Shown here piece by piece: positions 44,968 through 53,853 of a stretch of 64,000 bases of DNA. Position 1 is the stretch's first letter. Each line of letters opens with the position of its first letter. The position numbers were made by a program, and so were the translations under genes. A model generated the notes under the pieces. That model saw only the letters and a list, made by a program, of their open reading frames with translations. It was not told the DNA's origin and ran no database searches. The DNA is taken from contig JACJYQ010000003.1 of the NCBI GenBank assembly GCA_020636025.1, positions 310,001 through 374,000 on the forward strand. Direction: 5' to 3'. Origin of the DNA: Lewinellaceae bacterium (GTDB lineage Bacteria > Bacteroidota > Bacteroidia > Chitinophagales > Saprospiraceae).

Positions 44968-46305
44968 GTGAAACCAAGGCTTACCTTTTGGCAGATTTTC
45001 AACATGAACGTAGGATTCCTGGGAATCCAATTCAGTTTTGGCTTGCAGCAAACGGCGGTGAATCCAATATTTTCATTCCTGGGAGCACATCACGATGAGC
45101 TGCCGCTGCTCAATTTGGCCGGTCCTATCACAGGACTCATTATCCAGCCGATCGTGGGTGCCATTTCTGACAAAACCTGGTCTCCTCGTTGGGGTAGACG
45201 TAAACCGTTCTTCCTGATTGGCGCCATTCTGGGCAGCCTCTGCTTATTTGCTTTTCCATTTAGTCCGGCACTCTGGTTTGCAGTTGGACTTTTGTGGATC
45301 CTTGACGTGGGCAATAACATGGCGATGGAACCTTACCGGGCTTTTGTTGGCGATAAACTGCCCGAAGAGCAGATGAGCTTTGGTTATCAAATGCAGAGCT
45401 TGTTTGTTGGCGCCGGGATCGTGTTGGCCAATGCTTCCATATTTTTATTTCAGGACTGGTTTGGTGGGGGAGAAGTAGCTGCGGAAGAAGCCGCGAGCAT
45501 TCCCAAGTGGTTGTATTATTCATTTTTCATCGGAGCCGTTTTGTCCGTAACTACCATTCTTTGGTCCGTGCTCAAGACCCCGGAAATTCCGCCTTCCGAT
45601 GAAGAGCTGGAGGAAATGAAACAGCACAATTCCAGATCTCTGAGCCAGCGGATACGGGCGCCATTTTTGGAAATTGTTGAGGCCATTAAGGACATGCCAG
45701 CGTTTATGTGGAAGCTGGCTGGCGTTTATCTGTTTCAATGGTACGCTTTGTTCATCTATTGGCAGTTCATTGCGCCCCTGTTTGAGGAATCCATGGGTTT
45801 TGATCGCTCTCAGGCCCTGAGTCAGGCGGCCAAAATGAATACTACCTATAATATTTCTACCATGGTCATTGCATTAGCGCTGGTGCCGCTGGCCATGAGA
45901 TACGGAGGCAAAAAAGTATATACGGGTAGCTTGTTTTTAACCGGAATTGCGATGTTGTCCATTCCTTATATCCACGATCCGAAACTGGTGTTGTTGCCGA
46001 TGATCCTATTCGGCATTGGTTGGGCATCGATGATGGGAATCCCGTATTCCATGGTTTCCAAAATAGTGCCGCAGGAACGCAGGGGGGTGTATATGGGCAT
46101 TCTCAATATGATGATTGTAATTCCCATGGGCATCCAAACCATCAGCTTTGGTCCGATTGTGAGGAATTTCCTGGGCAACAGCGCCATCAATGCCATTTTG
46201 TTTGGCGGGGTGTTCTTCATCATCGCCGGGACATTAGCCCTTCGATTAAAGGAGCCCAGGTCCGGGGCTGATCATACGGCAATGCCTATGGGAGGCGGGC
46301 ATTAG
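44968..46305 (+). CDS. MFS sugar transporter, SLC45/GPH-like
   Basis: 445 residues from a GTG at 44968, chosen because the family conserves the N-terminal LTFWQIFNMNVGFLGIQFSF; the next ATG (45004) would delete it. About 12 hydrophobic segments follow. MFS motif-A-like DKTWSPRWGRRKPF lies near 73-85 and a second GMPY block (MMGIPYSMVSKIVP) in the C-terminal half. The closest pattern is the SLC45/glycoside-pentoside-hexuronide group that carries disaccharides with protons. The substrate is probably a sugar such as maltose or sucrose. No glycosidase gene is adjacent. Confidence 0.87.
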   Translation: MKPRLTFWQIFNMNVGFLGIQFSFGLQQTAVNPIFSFLGAHHDELPLLNLAGPITGLIIQPIVGAISDKTWSPRWGRRKPFFLIGAILGSLCLFAFPFSPALWFAVGLLWILDVGNNMAMEPYRAFVGDKLPEEQMSFGYQMQSLFVGAGIVLANASIFLFQDWFGGGEVAAEEAASIPKWLYYSFFIGAVLSVTTILWSVLKTPEIPPSDEELEEMKQHNSRSLSQRIRAPFLEIVEAIKDMPAFMWKLAGVYLFQWYALFIYWQFIAPLFEESMGFDRSQALSQAAKMNTTYNISTMVIALALVPLAMRYGGKKVYTGSLFLTGIAMLSIPYIHDPKLVLLPMILFGIGWASMMGIPYSMVSKIVPQERRGVYMGILNMMIVIPMGIQTISFGPIVRNFLGNSAINAILFGGVFFIIAGTLALRLKEPRSGADHTAMPMGGGH

Positions 46306-46331
46306 GGAATCCCTCCTATTGTCGCTCTTTA

Positions 46332-46379
46332 TACTATGCAACATTTCAATGCTATAAGTATAATCTGCTGTGCATAGTA
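46332..46379. terminator. Inverted repeat after the sugar transporter gene
   Basis: TACTATGCA (46332-46340) pairs with TGCATAGTA (46371-46379). It lies 27 bases after the transporter stop and 16 before the stop of the convergent gene, a likely bidirectional terminator. No clear T-run. Confidence 0.4.
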
Positions 46380-46394
46380 ATGTCTTCTGATTGA

Positions 46395-46988
46395 TTATTG
46401 TCTTCTTTCTTCGGCCTTAATATCTTCAATGCCTGCTTTTTCTTCTTCTTCAGCCGCATTTTGTTCCTGTTCTACAATACAAATATGCATCATAAGCGCT
46501 CGCAGGGCCTCAACGGCAGCATGACAGGCTGCACCAGCACCAAAGGCCCCTATAAATGCCTGAAGATCCAGGGGGATGCATGAAATATGGCCTTGTATTG
46601 CAGCAAGTCGTGCCTTTTCGATGCACTCGGCAAAACTGCTCTCAGTCGCGTCATTGGATTCAATATCGTCCATCGGTATCTTGGATACCTGATACCTTTT
46701 TTCCAGCTCACCAATTCTGGCTATTTGTTTTGCTAAATAACCTTCAAAAGCAGATCTTGATTCAAAGCCAAATGCCTTGTGTATGATTTTAAACTCCTCT
46801 TCATCAACCGATTTATCCTTCATGATCTTTTCGAGCAAATCAAAATGTATGCTTTTCTCTAATAATTTATCGGCGTCTTTTTGATAAGCTATGTAGTTTT
46901 CGTCTTTCTGAAACTCATACTTTATCTGAGCAAAACTTGTGCTTGAAAAAAGAGTTGTTATTATCAATAGCCATGTAAATTTTTTCAT
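46395..46988 (-). CDS. Secreted protein of unknown function with two central helices
   Basis: 197 residues from ATG 46988 (signal MKKFTWLLIITTLFSSTSFAQ). It is charged and helical, with a Cys-bearing central part (SSFAECIEKARLAAIQGHISC) and a Gly/Ala-rich segment near 135-150 followed by LRALMMHIC. The tail is Glu-rich. I recognise no family. The glycine-alanine helix and Cys pairs recall small secreted peptides, but nothing more can be said. It is a single unit on the minus strand. Confidence 0.6.
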   Translation of the reverse strand: MKKFTWLLIITTLFSSTSFAQIKYEFQKDENYIAYQKDADKLLEKSIHFDLLEKIMKDKSVDEEEFKIIHKAFGFESRSAFEGYLAKQIARIGELEKRYQVSKIPMDDIESNDATESSFAECIEKARLAAIQGHISCIPLDLQAFIGAFGAGAACHAAVEALRALMMHICIVEQEQNAAEEEEKAGIEDIKAEERRQ

Positions 46989-47068
46989 GTTTAATTCTTT
47001 GAAATTTAGAACGTGTTTGGAGTTTTCTATCCGGTGAGTATTTTTCAGACACACCCGAGCTGAATTAT

Positions 47069-47647
47069 TTATTGAAGTTTCTCACCTCTTGCCAGCTTCT
47101 CAATAATTTCTTTCATGCGCCTGTCTCTTGTCTCTTGCTTTTTTGCGGTTTGCAGTCGAAACCCGATAGAGAAAAGATTCGTCTTGTTAAGCCCCTGAAA
47201 AAACTCTTCTGCTTTTTTATTTTTACTCAGTTCTTGAAGAAAGTCATCTGGTATAGTCATTTTGCTTGGAGGATCGTATGCTTTTTCCCACCTCCCGTCC
47301 TCTTTGGCTGATTCGACAGCTTTCAATCCTGCGGGTCTCATTTTACCTTCTTTTATTAATCGTTCAACGTGCCCAACATTTACTTTAGACCAAATACTTT
47401 TTGCCGTTCTGGGACTAAATTTTTGTAACCACGCTTGTTCGTCAAATGATTTTTTTTGACCATCAATCCAACCATAACAAAGAGCTACATCAAGCGCCTC
47501 TGCATAAGTAACGGTTTTTATGCCGGCATCTTTCTTGAATATTTTTAACCAAATCCCACTTGAATTGTCGTGATTTTTTTCAAGCCAGGTTTCAAATGTC
47601 TTGGCTGTTTTGAATTCAAGCCTTGTTAAGGTGTTTGATTTATGCAT
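47069..47647 (-). CDS. YdeI/OmpD-associated family protein
   Basis: 192 residues from ATG 47647; the longer frame to 47725 lacks support. YdeI features are GIWLKIFKKDAG, YAEALDVALCYGWIDGQKK, FSPRTAKSIWSKVN and the C-terminal KKQETRDRRMKEIIEKL. Relatives are described as bacteriocin-protection or envelope-related proteins; mechanism is unclear. It is cytoplasmic (no signal). Confidence 0.87.
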   Translation of the reverse strand: MHKSNTLTRLEFKTAKTFETWLEKNHDNSSGIWLKIFKKDAGIKTVTYAEALDVALCYGWIDGQKKSFDEQAWLQKFSPRTAKSIWSKVNVGHVERLIKEGKMRPAGLKAVESAKEDGRWEKAYDPPSKMTIPDDFLQELSKNKKAEEFFQGLNKTNLFSIGFRLQTAKKQETRDRRMKEIIEKLARGEKLQ

Positions 47648-47691
47648 GTCGCCTGGGTTTTTATATCTTATTCGGGAGTGTCTACAATATA

Positions 47692-48035
47692 TTAGAGCGT
47701 GTTTGGAAATTTGATACAATATCAAAAATAGGAATCAGTGCATAACTTGTGAGTGTCGAATTCAAAAGTTTATGCGAAAGAAGTTTGAACCTCTCACTGA
47801 TTCCTAATGGCAAGTTATAGCAGAATTCCTGCCCAAGCAACGGAAAAGACGAATTGATTTGAGAAAAGTGGTACGTGGTCTTGATGGGAATAAGAAAATA
47901 AATGGCCGAAAGCGTCAGGTTTTGGTTGATACACTTGGTCTGGTTGGGGGAGTGGTTGTGCATGCTGCTAATGGTGGCGACAGTATATACGAAGGGGTGA
48001 TAATTCTGGAAGTGAAGCAAGCTCTTATTGTTTGA
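47692..48035 (+). mobile_element. IS5-family insertion sequence relic
   Basis: The plus strand from 47850 reads RIDLRKVVRGLDGNKK, INGRKRQVLVDTLGL and VVVHAANGGDSIYEG, ending at a TGA at 48033. This matches the catalytic core of IS5/IS1031-type DDE transposases (RGxDGxKKxxGRKRHxLVDTxGL). The N-terminal and C-terminal parts of the enzyme are gone. GAGCGTGTTTGGAAATT at 47697 resembles an IS5 end. The relic overlaps the 3' end of the oxidoreductase gene by 11 bases. Non-functional. Confidence 0.75.
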
Positions 48036-48948
48036 CTACCTCAATAACCACATTTCCTCTTTTTCGTCCTTTGTCAACATATTCATGTGCTTTCACTATT
48101 TCAGATATAGGGAAAGCTTTGTCAATAAATGGCCTGACATTTCCATCTTCTGCGAGCCTGCATAATTCCTCTAAATGTTCCTGTGTCGGACTGGTGAGTG
48201 CCTTTACGGATACAAATTGGCCTCCCTTTTTTAGGATTTTCCGGGCTTTCGATTTTGAAGTCTTTCCAACTGCATCGAAAACGATATCAAATTGTTGTTC
48301 TAGCAAAGAATAATCCTGTTCCTTATAATCTAATACATCATCAGCTCCGAGTGATTTTACCATGTCAAAATTGGAACTGCTGCACACGGCCGTTATCGTG
48401 GCATCCTGTTCTTTGGCAATTTGAACTGCGTAGCTTCCCACACTTCCGGAAGCGCCATAAATCAGCACTTTTTGTCCTTTGTTCAGCTGGGCCTTTTTTA
48501 AAAGAAACAAAGCGGTCATTCCTCCAACAGGTAAGGCCGCGGCCTCATTGAAACTAAGGTTCCTGGGTTTTAACCCAAGTACACCTTTCTTTCTTTCTTC
48601 CGGAACACATATATACTCGGTATAGGAGCCGGTAGGCAACATGGTTGGAGTGCCAACAACTTCATCACCCACTTTATACCTGGTAACGTCTTTGCCAACC
48701 GCTTCAATAATTCCCGAAAACTCATGTCCTAATATTTCCTTTTTGGGCTTAAAAAAACCGTACAATAGTCTGACTAATAACCAGGCAACCGGCGGGAAAT
48801 CTGAACTGCGCAATCTGGCATCACCTGAAGTGACAGTAGTTGCGTAAATTTTGACAAGTACTTCGTTGTGCTTCGGTTGTGGTTTTTTAATGTCAACCAG
48901 ATTCAATACGGCCGGAGAGCCGTATTGTTTATAGGTAACTGCTTTCAT
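48025..48948 (-). CDS. Medium-chain NAD(P)-dependent oxidoreductase (quinone oxidoreductase-like)
   Basis: 307 residues. GroES-like N-terminal domain with the family block GHEFSGIIEAVGKDVTRYKVGDEV, shown in parts as GHEFSGIIEA and YKVGDEV, then the Rossmann motif LIYGASGSVGSYAVQIAK near 165-182 and a C-terminal KAFPISEIVKAHEYVDKG. No zinc-binding cysteines, so it belongs to the zinc-free quinone oxidoreductase group, which reduces enones or quinones with NADPH. An IS5 relic overlaps its end by 11 bases without changing the reading frame noticeably. Confidence 0.9.
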   Translation of the reverse strand: MKAVTYKQYGSPAVLNLVDIKKPQPKHNEVLVKIYATTVTSGDARLRSSDFPPVAWLLVRLLYGFFKPKKEILGHEFSGIIEAVGKDVTRYKVGDEVVGTPTMLPTGSYTEYICVPEERKKGVLGLKPRNLSFNEAAALPVGGMTALFLLKKAQLNKGQKVLIYGASGSVGSYAVQIAKEQDATITAVCSSSNFDMVKSLGADDVLDYKEQDYSLLEQQFDIVFDAVGKTSKSKARKILKKGGQFVSVKALTSPTQEHLEELCRLAEDGNVRPFIDKAFPISEIVKAHEYVDKGRKRGNVVIEVVKQ

Positions 48949-48983
48949 AGCTTATTTTTAGTTTAATTAAGATTGTTTGTTGT

Positions 48984-49085
48984 ATACTTCACGCTGTTTG
49001 GTTTTGAAAATCGCCTGCGGCTAAATCATTGATTAACAGCGTTCAGTATGACAAGTGTTTTCACAACCACTTTGCGGTGACTATA
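48984..49085 (+). repeat. 102-bp dispersed element, copy C
   Basis: Full copy, from ATACTTCACGCTGTT to GCGGTGACTATA, nearly identical to copy D. It ends 14 bases beyond the stop of the alpha/beta hydrolase gene on the minus strand. Confidence 0.88.
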
Positions 49086-49099
49086 AATAAATCCGGTAC

Positions 49100-50128
49100 T
49101 CAAAGGCTATCCACAAATCCCCGGAATGTACTGATGAACAATTCCTGCTCTTCGATATAGCCTTCATGGGCGCTGTTTTCAAGAATAACCATCTCCTTAT
49201 CCTGAAAACCCGGACCTCCAATACTGTTATAGGCATCATATCCCATTTCAATGGTATTCACACCATCGTGCCTGCCCCAGATTACAATACTCGGTGTCTT
49301 AATCCTGGCCATGTCGGCACTTAGGTTCAATTCCAGAATATTGAATCGGGGCGCCAGGTATTGTCCGTTAAAAAATATGGCTAGAGACAGATATGAATTC
49401 ATAGTGCCTAAGGCCCCCACTTCTGGTCCCTGCACCTCCTGGTTTGGATCTTTTCGATAAGCGTTGGTGTTGGTCAGGTAGTCATCATATTTAAAGTAAT
49501 TATCCTTTTCGGTCATGTCAGGAACTGTTGCGCACCAATCGCGGGCTTCTGTCCAATAGGCAATGTCAATGCCCTGATCAATCTGCTGCTGGGCATATTC
49601 TTTCACAAATACCACAGACTTGGGAAGGCCTTCCACCAGATTATGACCACTGTCCATACAGATGAATCCGTCGATCTTGTCCTGGTAATTACTGGTACTC
49701 AGATAAGCGCTTCCAAGAGCGCCGCCCCAGCTGATGCCGTAAAATACAATGCGAGGATTATGGTACCGAAGCCTGATCGTTTCAACTACTAGATCCAGGT
49801 CATCCACAAATTGCTCAACAGTAAACGTGCCTGGATCAGGATTTCCCATTGAAAGGCCCGATCCCCGCTGATCCCAGTAAGCGAAGGCGTAATCGTTTTC
49901 GAGCTCTTTTGATACGGGCATGAAGGACGGAAGAGAAGCATTCCCGCCAGGCCCTCCGTGAAGGAACAAAATGAAGGTTCCCGACTGGATATTACCCTTC
50001 ACATAAACGGGCATTTCCGCACCGGCATTTTTAACAAAGAAGTGGTCTCCCTGGTAAAATCCCTCCTTTTTGCAAGCGGAAAGGAGTGTAATTAAAGAGA
50101 TGAAAATTGGAATTATTAAATATTTCAT
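49100..50128 (-). CDS. Alpha/beta hydrolase lipoprotein, prolyl iminopeptidase-like
   Basis: 342 residues with a lipoprotein signal (lipobox LSAC, Cys19). The hydrolase domain has LFLHGGPGGNASL (oxyanion-hole HGGPG), YWDQRGSGLS and the nucleophile elbow GISWGG. The acid and His are expected in WGRHDGV and NSAHEG. These features match peptidase S33 (proline iminopeptidase) relatives. It is anchored in the outer or inner membrane facing the periplasm. Its start overlaps the stop of the upstream gene by four bases, so the pair forms an operon. Confidence 0.9.
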   Translation of the reverse strand: MKYLIIPIFISLITLLSACKKEGFYQGDHFFVKNAGAEMPVYVKGNIQSGTFILFLHGGPGGNASLPSFMPVSKELENDYAFAYWDQRGSGLSMGNPDPGTFTVEQFVDDLDLVVETIRLRYHNPRIVFYGISWGGALGSAYLSTSNYQDKIDGFICMDSGHNLVEGLPKSVVFVKEYAQQQIDQGIDIAYWTEARDWCATVPDMTEKDNYFKYDDYLTNTNAYRKDPNQEVQGPEVGALGTMNSYLSLAIFFNGQYLAPRFNILELNLSADMARIKTPSIVIWGRHDGVNTIEMGYDAYNSIGGPGFQDKEMVILENSAHEGYIEEQELFISTFRGFVDSL

Positions 50129-50718
50129 TGTTGCGTTATTTTATATGTAAACCCGATCTTGGCCACTACGTGCGGAAGAAAAATATGGTTGAATGAGGAC
50201 TGCAAATAGACTTCCGGACCGAAATAAATCATCCATGGCAAGTTGTTTCTTCTGCTTCCATCCCAACCAAACAGCAAGGACGTGCCGGGCATAAAGTGTG
50301 GGTGTCCCCAATTGGCAGCTTTCTCTACACTCCCATCTTTAGCCCTTTGATACAAGACACCCGCAGACCAGGAGTGCATGTAGCCTGCGCCTATATTTAG
50401 ATCTGCAAATACAGGTCCCATCGCAAATCGAGACCCGATAGACGTTTTCAAAAAAGCAGATGTGTTGTTCCAACGGTGCCAATAAGCTCCAAGGTCGTTG
50501 TTCCAGTGTACGGTGACCCACTTGTTTCTTACAAGGGTGTATTCCAGTCCGACTGCCAGTCCGGGATGGAGCACCAACTCTCCGAAATATTCAACTTTTA
50601 TGGCCAGGCGTTCATTGGACTTCGTTTTCATTTTCTCCTTAGTATCGCCTCTTTCCTGCGCATTGACTGAAAGTGAACACAGAAGCAACATCAAGGGTAA
50701 TAGTCGTATGATCTTCAT
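50125..50718 (-). CDS. Small secreted or outer-membrane beta-rich protein
   Basis: 197 residues from ATG 50718 (signal MKIIRLLPLMLLLCSLSVNAQ); the reading frame continues upstream for 66 codons into the regulator gene, but those are not used. The mature part alternates strands with aromatic residues (WVTVHWNNDLGAYWHRW, YFGPEVYLQSSF) and ends AKIGFTYKI. Likely an outer-membrane barrel of unknown function. It precedes the hydrolase gene with a four-base overlap. Confidence 0.72.
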   Translation of the reverse strand: MKIIRLLPLMLLLCSLSVNAQERGDTKEKMKTKSNERLAIKVEYFGELVLHPGLAVGLEYTLVRNKWVTVHWNNDLGAYWHRWNNTSAFLKTSIGSRFAMGPVFADLNIGAGYMHSWSAGVLYQRAKDGSVEKAANWGHPHFMPGTSLLFGWDGSRRNNLPWMIYFGPEVYLQSSFNHIFLPHVVAKIGFTYKITQQ

Positions 50719-50831
50719 GATTGTGATTTTCTGACACAAAGGTCTGGTGCCAAACCACAGTGCGCGTTCGACATTACACGGAGCATGTTCGGATGTATGA
50801 TTCCGAACAACTCTGGAATGAATACAAGCTC

Positions 50832-52643
50832 TTAGTCCTTTAGATACTCGCTTGGAGTAAGGCCTGTTTTTTCTTTGAAATAGGTGTTGAAGACCGTTTT
50901 GGAGTTGAAACCGCATTCATAGGCCAATGCGACAATTGTAAGGTTGGCACTGCCAGGGTCTTTCGCCAGCATCTTGAACTCTTCAACGCGATAATGATTA
51001 ACGAAGCCATTGAAGTTTTTCCCTAGTCCTTCATTTAGCACCATTGACAGTTGATTTGGAGAGAGTTCAAGCTGATTGGCGAGCTTGCGCAAACTCAGGT
51101 CTGCATCTAAGTATGGTTTTTCGGTCGCCATGTAATCAAGCAGTTGGCCGCTGTACGTGTCTATCTGTTTTTCGTCTAGAAGCGCCTTCTTCTTTGCACC
51201 GCTGTTTTCTGCTGAGCTTTCGGCATGATTTCGTCCATCTGATTTGAAAATGGTGTTAAAAATGCTGTAGCGGGGGTCGTCGGCAAGTAATTTAAATGCA
51301 GGATTCTCTCGGTAGAAATTCAGGTAGTATTTTCCAGCAGTGATGTCCTTTTCAATTTCTTTAAATGCCAGATCAAGGTTTCCCAGATAGATGTTGATGA
51401 TCACCAATGGATTTTCCTCAGAGGCCAAATGCAGATTCTGAGCCTGGTCTCTGCACTTTAGCAGATATTCCTCGGCTTTTGCCAGGTTGCCACTGGAGGC
51501 ATAAACAATTCCGATCCCCGCATAATAGACTTCCGTTTTTTCACTTGAAACCGGAACGGTCTTGTAATGCTCGATTGCCTCGTCATACCTTTTCAGTCTA
51601 TTTAAAATTGTTCCCTTCAGACAATAAGAGTTGGTATGATGCGGAACTGCTTTCAACAGCTTGTTTACTTCTGTCAAAGCTTCTTCATAGCGGCCCATTC
51701 TCTGCAATGCCGAAGCATGGTAGTAGATGTGAGAATGCGTGAGGGGGTCGAGTTCAATTGCCTTCTTTACACGAAATAATGCCCTTTCATTATTGCCTGA
51801 GATCACATCCATAACCGACCCACCCAACAGGGCGTTAACATTATTGGGTCGATACTTTAGTGAAAGATTAAGGTATGACTCTGCCGTGTCCAGGTCTTTC
51901 TCGAAAAAATAATGCACCAGGCCAATCGAATAATTTGCCTCAGGATCCGTTGGATCCAACTGAAGTGCCTGTATTGCTGCTTCTTTCGACATGGTAAATG
52001 CTTCTCTTCCGGGTATCGCATTCACCAGGCCCAGGTAACTAAAGTAAATAGCTTTTGATGCGTGATAAAAAGGGCACTCGGGGTCGATTGCAATGGCGTG
52101 TTCAATTTCATCTACCGCCTTCAAAATGTCTGCCTTCTGAAATTTGGCAAAGCTTGATTTGCTTTTTAAGTACCACTCGTACGCATTGATCTCAGTATGT
52201 CTTGCATCTGCTTTTTCTTCAATTTCAAAGTGACCGATCTGTTCTCTTAGTTTTTCAGCAATCAGGATACTTATCTCGTCCTGAACCTCAAAAATGTTGT
52301 CCAGTTTTCTGTCCCAGGTCTCTGACCAGAAATGATAGTCTTCTGTTGCATCAATCAACTGGGCGGTTATGCGAATGGCATTACCGGAAAGCCGCACGCT
52401 TCCTTCAAGCAAGGTGGAAACGCCAAGTTCCTTCCCTATTTCGGGTACCGGAATGTTCTTCCCTTTAAAATAGAATGCAGAAGTTCTCGACGTGACTATT
52501 AGCCCATCGATCTTAGCCAACGCATTGATAATCTCCTCAGTAATGCCATCACTGAAATATTCATTCTCCTTACTCGCGCTCATATTCACGAACGGGAGAA
52601 TGGCTATAGAGGTTTTATCAGCTATGTTGGAAGTCGTATTCAA
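50832..52643 (-). CDS. AraC-family regulator with TolB-like and TPR domains
   Basis: 603 residues. An N-terminal TolB-like (FlgO-type) domain (about 10-140; SIAILPFVNMSASKENEYFS, EEIINALAKI, GSVRLSGNAIRITAQLID) is followed by TPR repeats (about 150-450). A C-terminal AraC helix-turn-helix pair (about 515-603) ends LAYECGFNSKTVFNTYFKEKTG and TPSEYLKD. No membrane segment, so it is a soluble regulator. Such proteins act as transcription factors sensing an unknown signal through the TPR part. It lies 113 bases upstream of the barrel/hydrolase operon in the same direction and probably controls it. Confidence 0.88.
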   Translation of the reverse strand: MNTTSNIADKTSIAILPFVNMSASKENEYFSDGITEEIINALAKIDGLIVTSRTSAFYFKGKNIPVPEIGKELGVSTLLEGSVRLSGNAIRITAQLIDATEDYHFWSETWDRKLDNIFEVQDEISILIAEKLREQIGHFEIEEKADARHTEINAYEWYLKSKSSFAKFQKADILKAVDEIEHAIAIDPECPFYHASKAIYFSYLGLVNAIPGREAFTMSKEAAIQALQLDPTDPEANYSIGLVHYFFEKDLDTAESYLNLSLKYRPNNVNALLGGSVMDVISGNNERALFRVKKAIELDPLTHSHIYYHASALQRMGRYEEALTEVNKLLKAVPHHTNSYCLKGTILNRLKRYDEAIEHYKTVPVSSEKTEVYYAGIGIVYASSGNLAKAEEYLLKCRDQAQNLHLASEENPLVIINIYLGNLDLAFKEIEKDITAGKYYLNFYRENPAFKLLADDPRYSIFNTIFKSDGRNHAESSAENSGAKKKALLDEKQIDTYSGQLLDYMATEKPYLDADLSLRKLANQLELSPNQLSMVLNEGLGKNFNGFVNHYRVEEFKMLAKDPGSANLTIVALAYECGFNSKTVFNTYFKEKTGLTPSEYLKD

Positions 52644-52653
52644 TATGGTCCTC

Positions 52654-53145
52654 TTAGTGCAGACTTATGACTCTGGTAATTTTCCAGGTATTGTTTTGAA
52701 AGCGCCAAATATGGACAAATTTTGAAAAATGCGTTTCGCCGGGCTCCTTTTCCTGGTTGTTATGAAACCCATGAAACCCTATTTCCACGGCACCATATCC
52801 ATTTATCTCGTATACCTCAATACTGCCTTTTAAGAGCTCTCTGGTAACTTTTCCACAAATATTATTCTTTACTGCCTCCATTGTCTCCTTCTTTGAATTT
52901 GAGAATCCCCCTTTATCGTGATAAAACTCCAGGTCCTCAGAGATTAATGAATCCATCATAGGAATATTACAATGATTGTACGCATCAAAGAATATACTGT
53001 CCAGATAAACTATGTTGTCATAAAACTCCTTTGAAACATTCGGCTCATACCTTGGAATTGACTCTTGTGCAGACAAAGAGAAAGAAATCGCTACAAAAGC
53101 ATATATCAGTAAAAGGGAAGGTAAAGTTTTATTGGGCAAATGCAT
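52654..53145 (-). CDS. Secreted DUF4440/SnoaL-like (NTF2 fold) protein
   Basis: 163 residues from ATG 53145 (signal to SLSAQ). The fold is recognised by LDSIFFDAYNHCNIPMMDSL, SEDLEFYHDKGG, WRFQNNTWKITRVISLH. NTF2-fold proteins bind small molecules or act as isomerases; the specific role is unknown. It stops 10 bases before the regulator start and could be cotranscribed with it. Confidence 0.8.
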   Translation of the reverse strand: MHLPNKTLPSLLLIYAFVAISFSLSAQESIPRYEPNVSKEFYDNIVYLDSIFFDAYNHCNIPMMDSLISEDLEFYHDKGGFSNSKKETMEAVKNNICGKVTRELLKGSIEVYEINGYGAVEIGFHGFHNNQEKEPGETHFSKFVHIWRFQNNTWKITRVISLH

Positions 53146-53185
53146 AAGATGTTCCTTTTGTAGGAGATTGTGTTGTTGTTTGGTG

Positions 53186-53248
53186 CTAACGGTGGCTTCC
53201 ATCGTAAACCGTAGCCTCAGCATGCGGTTGACAGGGAAGCAGTGTTAG
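53186..53248. repeat. attC-like folded site 1
   Basis: CTAAC (53186-53190) pairs with GTTAG (53244-53248). GGCTTCC pairs with GGAAGC and AACCG with CGGTT, separated by unpaired spacers GGT and AGT. This is the R-box/spacer/L-box layout of integron attC sites. The same arms recur at 63257-63317. It lies just beyond the DUF5615 gene stop. Confidence 0.5.
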
Positions 53249-53258
53249 GATCAGCCCT

Positions 53259-53609
53259 TTATTTTTGTTCTTTGATCCTTACTTTGTCTCTGGAAATCAC
53301 AGTAAATTTGTCTCTCAAGTCCTGAGGATAGCCCTCTAAAACTTGTATAATTTTACCAATCTTCTCATTTATAGGAATACCAGGCATCCGGATTAATACT
53401 ATTCCGTGGTTCGGCTTTTTTAAGCGATATGTCAGTTCTCCGAAGTCCTTATCTTCTGTTAAAAGAATAGCATCCATTTCTTTTGCCATCTTTAGAACTT
53501 CCTCATCTTTGATACTCGGTTTTAACTCTACGATTGCTTCAACCTCGTAGTCATTTTTTCGCAGGTGGGTTACAATTCTGAAATCGAGACTTTCATCTGC
53601 TAGAAACAT
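53259..53609 (-). CDS. DUF5615 PIN-like toxin
   Basis: 116 residues. The N terminus MFLADESLDFRIVTHLRK and DAILLTEDKDFGELTYRL near 50-62 fit DUF5615, a compact PIN-like nuclease family that pairs with DUF433 antitoxins. Acidic residues at D5, E6, D53 and D55 could bind the metal. It is 10 bases downstream of the antitoxin. Likely an RNase; target unknown. Confidence 0.85.
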   Translation of the reverse strand: MFLADESLDFRIVTHLRKNDYEVEAIVELKPSIKDEEVLKMAKEMDAILLTEDKDFGELTYRLKKPNHGIVLIRMPGIPINEKIGKIIQVLEGYPQDLRDKFTVISRDKVRIKEQK

Positions 53610-53619
53610 GTCTATTGGA

Positions 53620-53853
53620 TTAAGAGGCTAAGGAATGAACTACTTCACCCTTAATCATTTCAGCAGCAAAGGCAAACGCAGCAAAAACATCATCTTTCGT
53701 AAGACGTGGATAGGCCAATAAAAGCTCCTCAATGTTTTCTCCTTCCGAAAGTTTCTCGAGGAGAAGATCTACGGGTATACGAGTATTTCTAATCACAGCC
53801 TTACCATAAAGGATTTCCGGATTGGATTCTATATGATCTCTCCAGTGTTTCAT
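53620..53853 (-). CDS. DUF433 antitoxin
   Basis: 77 residues with DUF433 features: DHIESNPEILYGKAVIRNTRIPVD, split as NPEILYGKAVI and RNTRIPVDLLLEKL, and LLLAYPRLTKDDVFAAFAF. DUF433 proteins have a winged-helix and neutralise DUF5615 toxins. It is the first gene of the pair; the following 10-base gap and same strand suggest one transcript. Confidence 0.87.
   Translation of the reverse strand: MKHWRDHIESNPEILYGKAVIRNTRIPVDLLLEKLSEGENIEELLLAYPRLTKDDVFAAFAFAAEMIKGEVVHSLAS

Noticed and set aside
44968..45004. Starting the sugar transporter at the ATG at 45004
   Set aside because: It would remove the conserved LTFWQIFN segment that begins the family; the GTG at 44968 fits better.
48025..48035. 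The IS5 relic inactivating the oxidoreductase
   Set aside because: The overlap involves only the last codons and the usual C-terminal residues are present, so the gene seems intact.
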